A stretch of 63,248 nucleotides of DNA, taken from contig DXXK01000022.1 in assembly GCA_019416425.1 (NCBI GenBank), positions 1 to 63,248 of the forward strand, given 5' to 3'. This DNA comes from Bacteroidales bacterium. GTDB lineage: Bacteria; Bacteroidota; Bacteroidia; Bacteroidales; Muribaculaceae. Both the position numbers and the translations under genes were made by a program. The notes beneath the pieces were generated by a model, which was not told where the DNA came from, made no database searches, and was given only the letters and a program-made list of their open reading frames with translations. Below are positions 63,062 through 63,248 of the stretch, one piece after another. Numbering within the stretch: position 1 is the stretch's first letter; each line of letters begins with the position of its first letter.

Positions 63062-63089
63062 AGACCAGTCAGACGGGTCTGACTGGTCT
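63062..63089. repeat. 28-bp palindrome of AGACCAGTC units
   Basis: AGACCAGTCAGAC (63062-63074) and GTCTGACTGGTCT (63077-63089) are perfectly complementary, separated by GG. There is no T-run in either direction, and the rrn terminator is separate (63106-63129). It may be an intergenic repeat (REP-like) or a second processing/termination hairpin. Confidence 0.65.
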
Positions 63090-63097
63090 ACTTATAC

Positions 63098-63129
63098 AAA
63101 AAGAAAAGGGACTCGTTTCCGAGTCCCTT
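63098..63129 (-). terminator. rho-independent terminator of the rRNA operon
   Basis: AAGGGACTCG (63106-63115) pairs perfectly with CGAGTCCCTT (63120-63129) around TTTC. Read on the minus strand it is followed by TTCTTTTTG, four bases after the 5S gene. Confidence 0.85.
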
Positions 63130-63133
63130 CGTG

Positions 63134-63242
<109 letters not shown>

Positions 63243-63248
63243 AGTCTC

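Larger units (their letters stand above)
62771..63097. other. AT-rich intergenic region between nrdD and the 5S gene
   Basis: It holds the nrdD promoter box (62864-62857), about 190 AT-rich bases without clear features, and a near-perfect 28-bp palindrome at 63062-63089 before the rrn terminator. A plus-strand frame from 62937 is low in complexity and crosses the palindrome, so it is not called. Confidence 0.6.

Overview
The window looks like a chromosome segment of a gut Bacteroidales bacterium (perhaps Muribaculaceae; family inferred, not proven). The clues are promoters with the Bacteroidetes -7 box TAnnTTTG, a serine palmitoyltransferase, BT_3928-, DUF4290-, RimM- and PorT-like genes, a CHU_C-type protein, and anaerobic enzymes (pyruvate phosphate dikinase, NrdD/NrdG) beside oxygen-defence genes.

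Bases 1 to about 24.9 kb are the right-hand part of an integrated tailed phage. In order it carries a cut-off gene, three small-gene units that share a leader motif, a structural protein, a portal protein, head-tail/neck proteins, another structural protein, a lysis cassette (holin, amidase endolysin, candidate one-piece spanin), a 1506-residue tape measure, a tail/baseplate protein and a tyrosine integrase. Terminase and major capsid genes and the left att site are not in the window. Three AT-rich cargo genes with their own host-type promoters interrupt the late genes: a secreted alpha/beta hydrolase, a minus-strand unknown, and an exported protein with a TonB-like C-terminus. Between the lysis cassette and the tape measure lie 2.5 kb without a credible gene, built of three imperfect ~520-560 bp repeats with recurring hairpins. 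Five phased 10-bp repeats lie upstream of the integrase, and the element ends just 3' of ppdK.

From 24.96 kb the sequence is ordinary chromosome: ppdK(-); rlmD-mscS(+); an nfnA/nfnB-like pair, a ThiF/MoeB-like gene and glnA(-), suggesting reductant and nitrogen assimilation; trxA and a DUF3108 protein(+); a CHU_C / LysM-receptor / PorT-like envelope cluster(-); lptF/G, tgt and spt(-); a beta-barrel, imelysin, di-haem cytochrome and CcsBA operon(+), apparently a self-contained iron/haem envelope system, followed by sodB, a DUF1599 gene and a DoxX-like gene(+); rlmH(-); a Spy-like protein(+); an ompA-like, small acidic, rimM, murA, DUF4290 cluster(-); tsaB, a flavoprotein, nrdG and nrdD(-); and at the right edge a 5S rRNA(-) with its terminator.

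The points most worth a second look are the repeated structured DNA in the prophage, the covarying leader hairpin before three small genes, late-gene starts folded into dyads with their promoters, the candidate u-spanin, a decayed inverted copy of a small phage gene, and two host enzymes with replaced key residues (MurA Cys to Asp; Tgt without its zinc cysteines).
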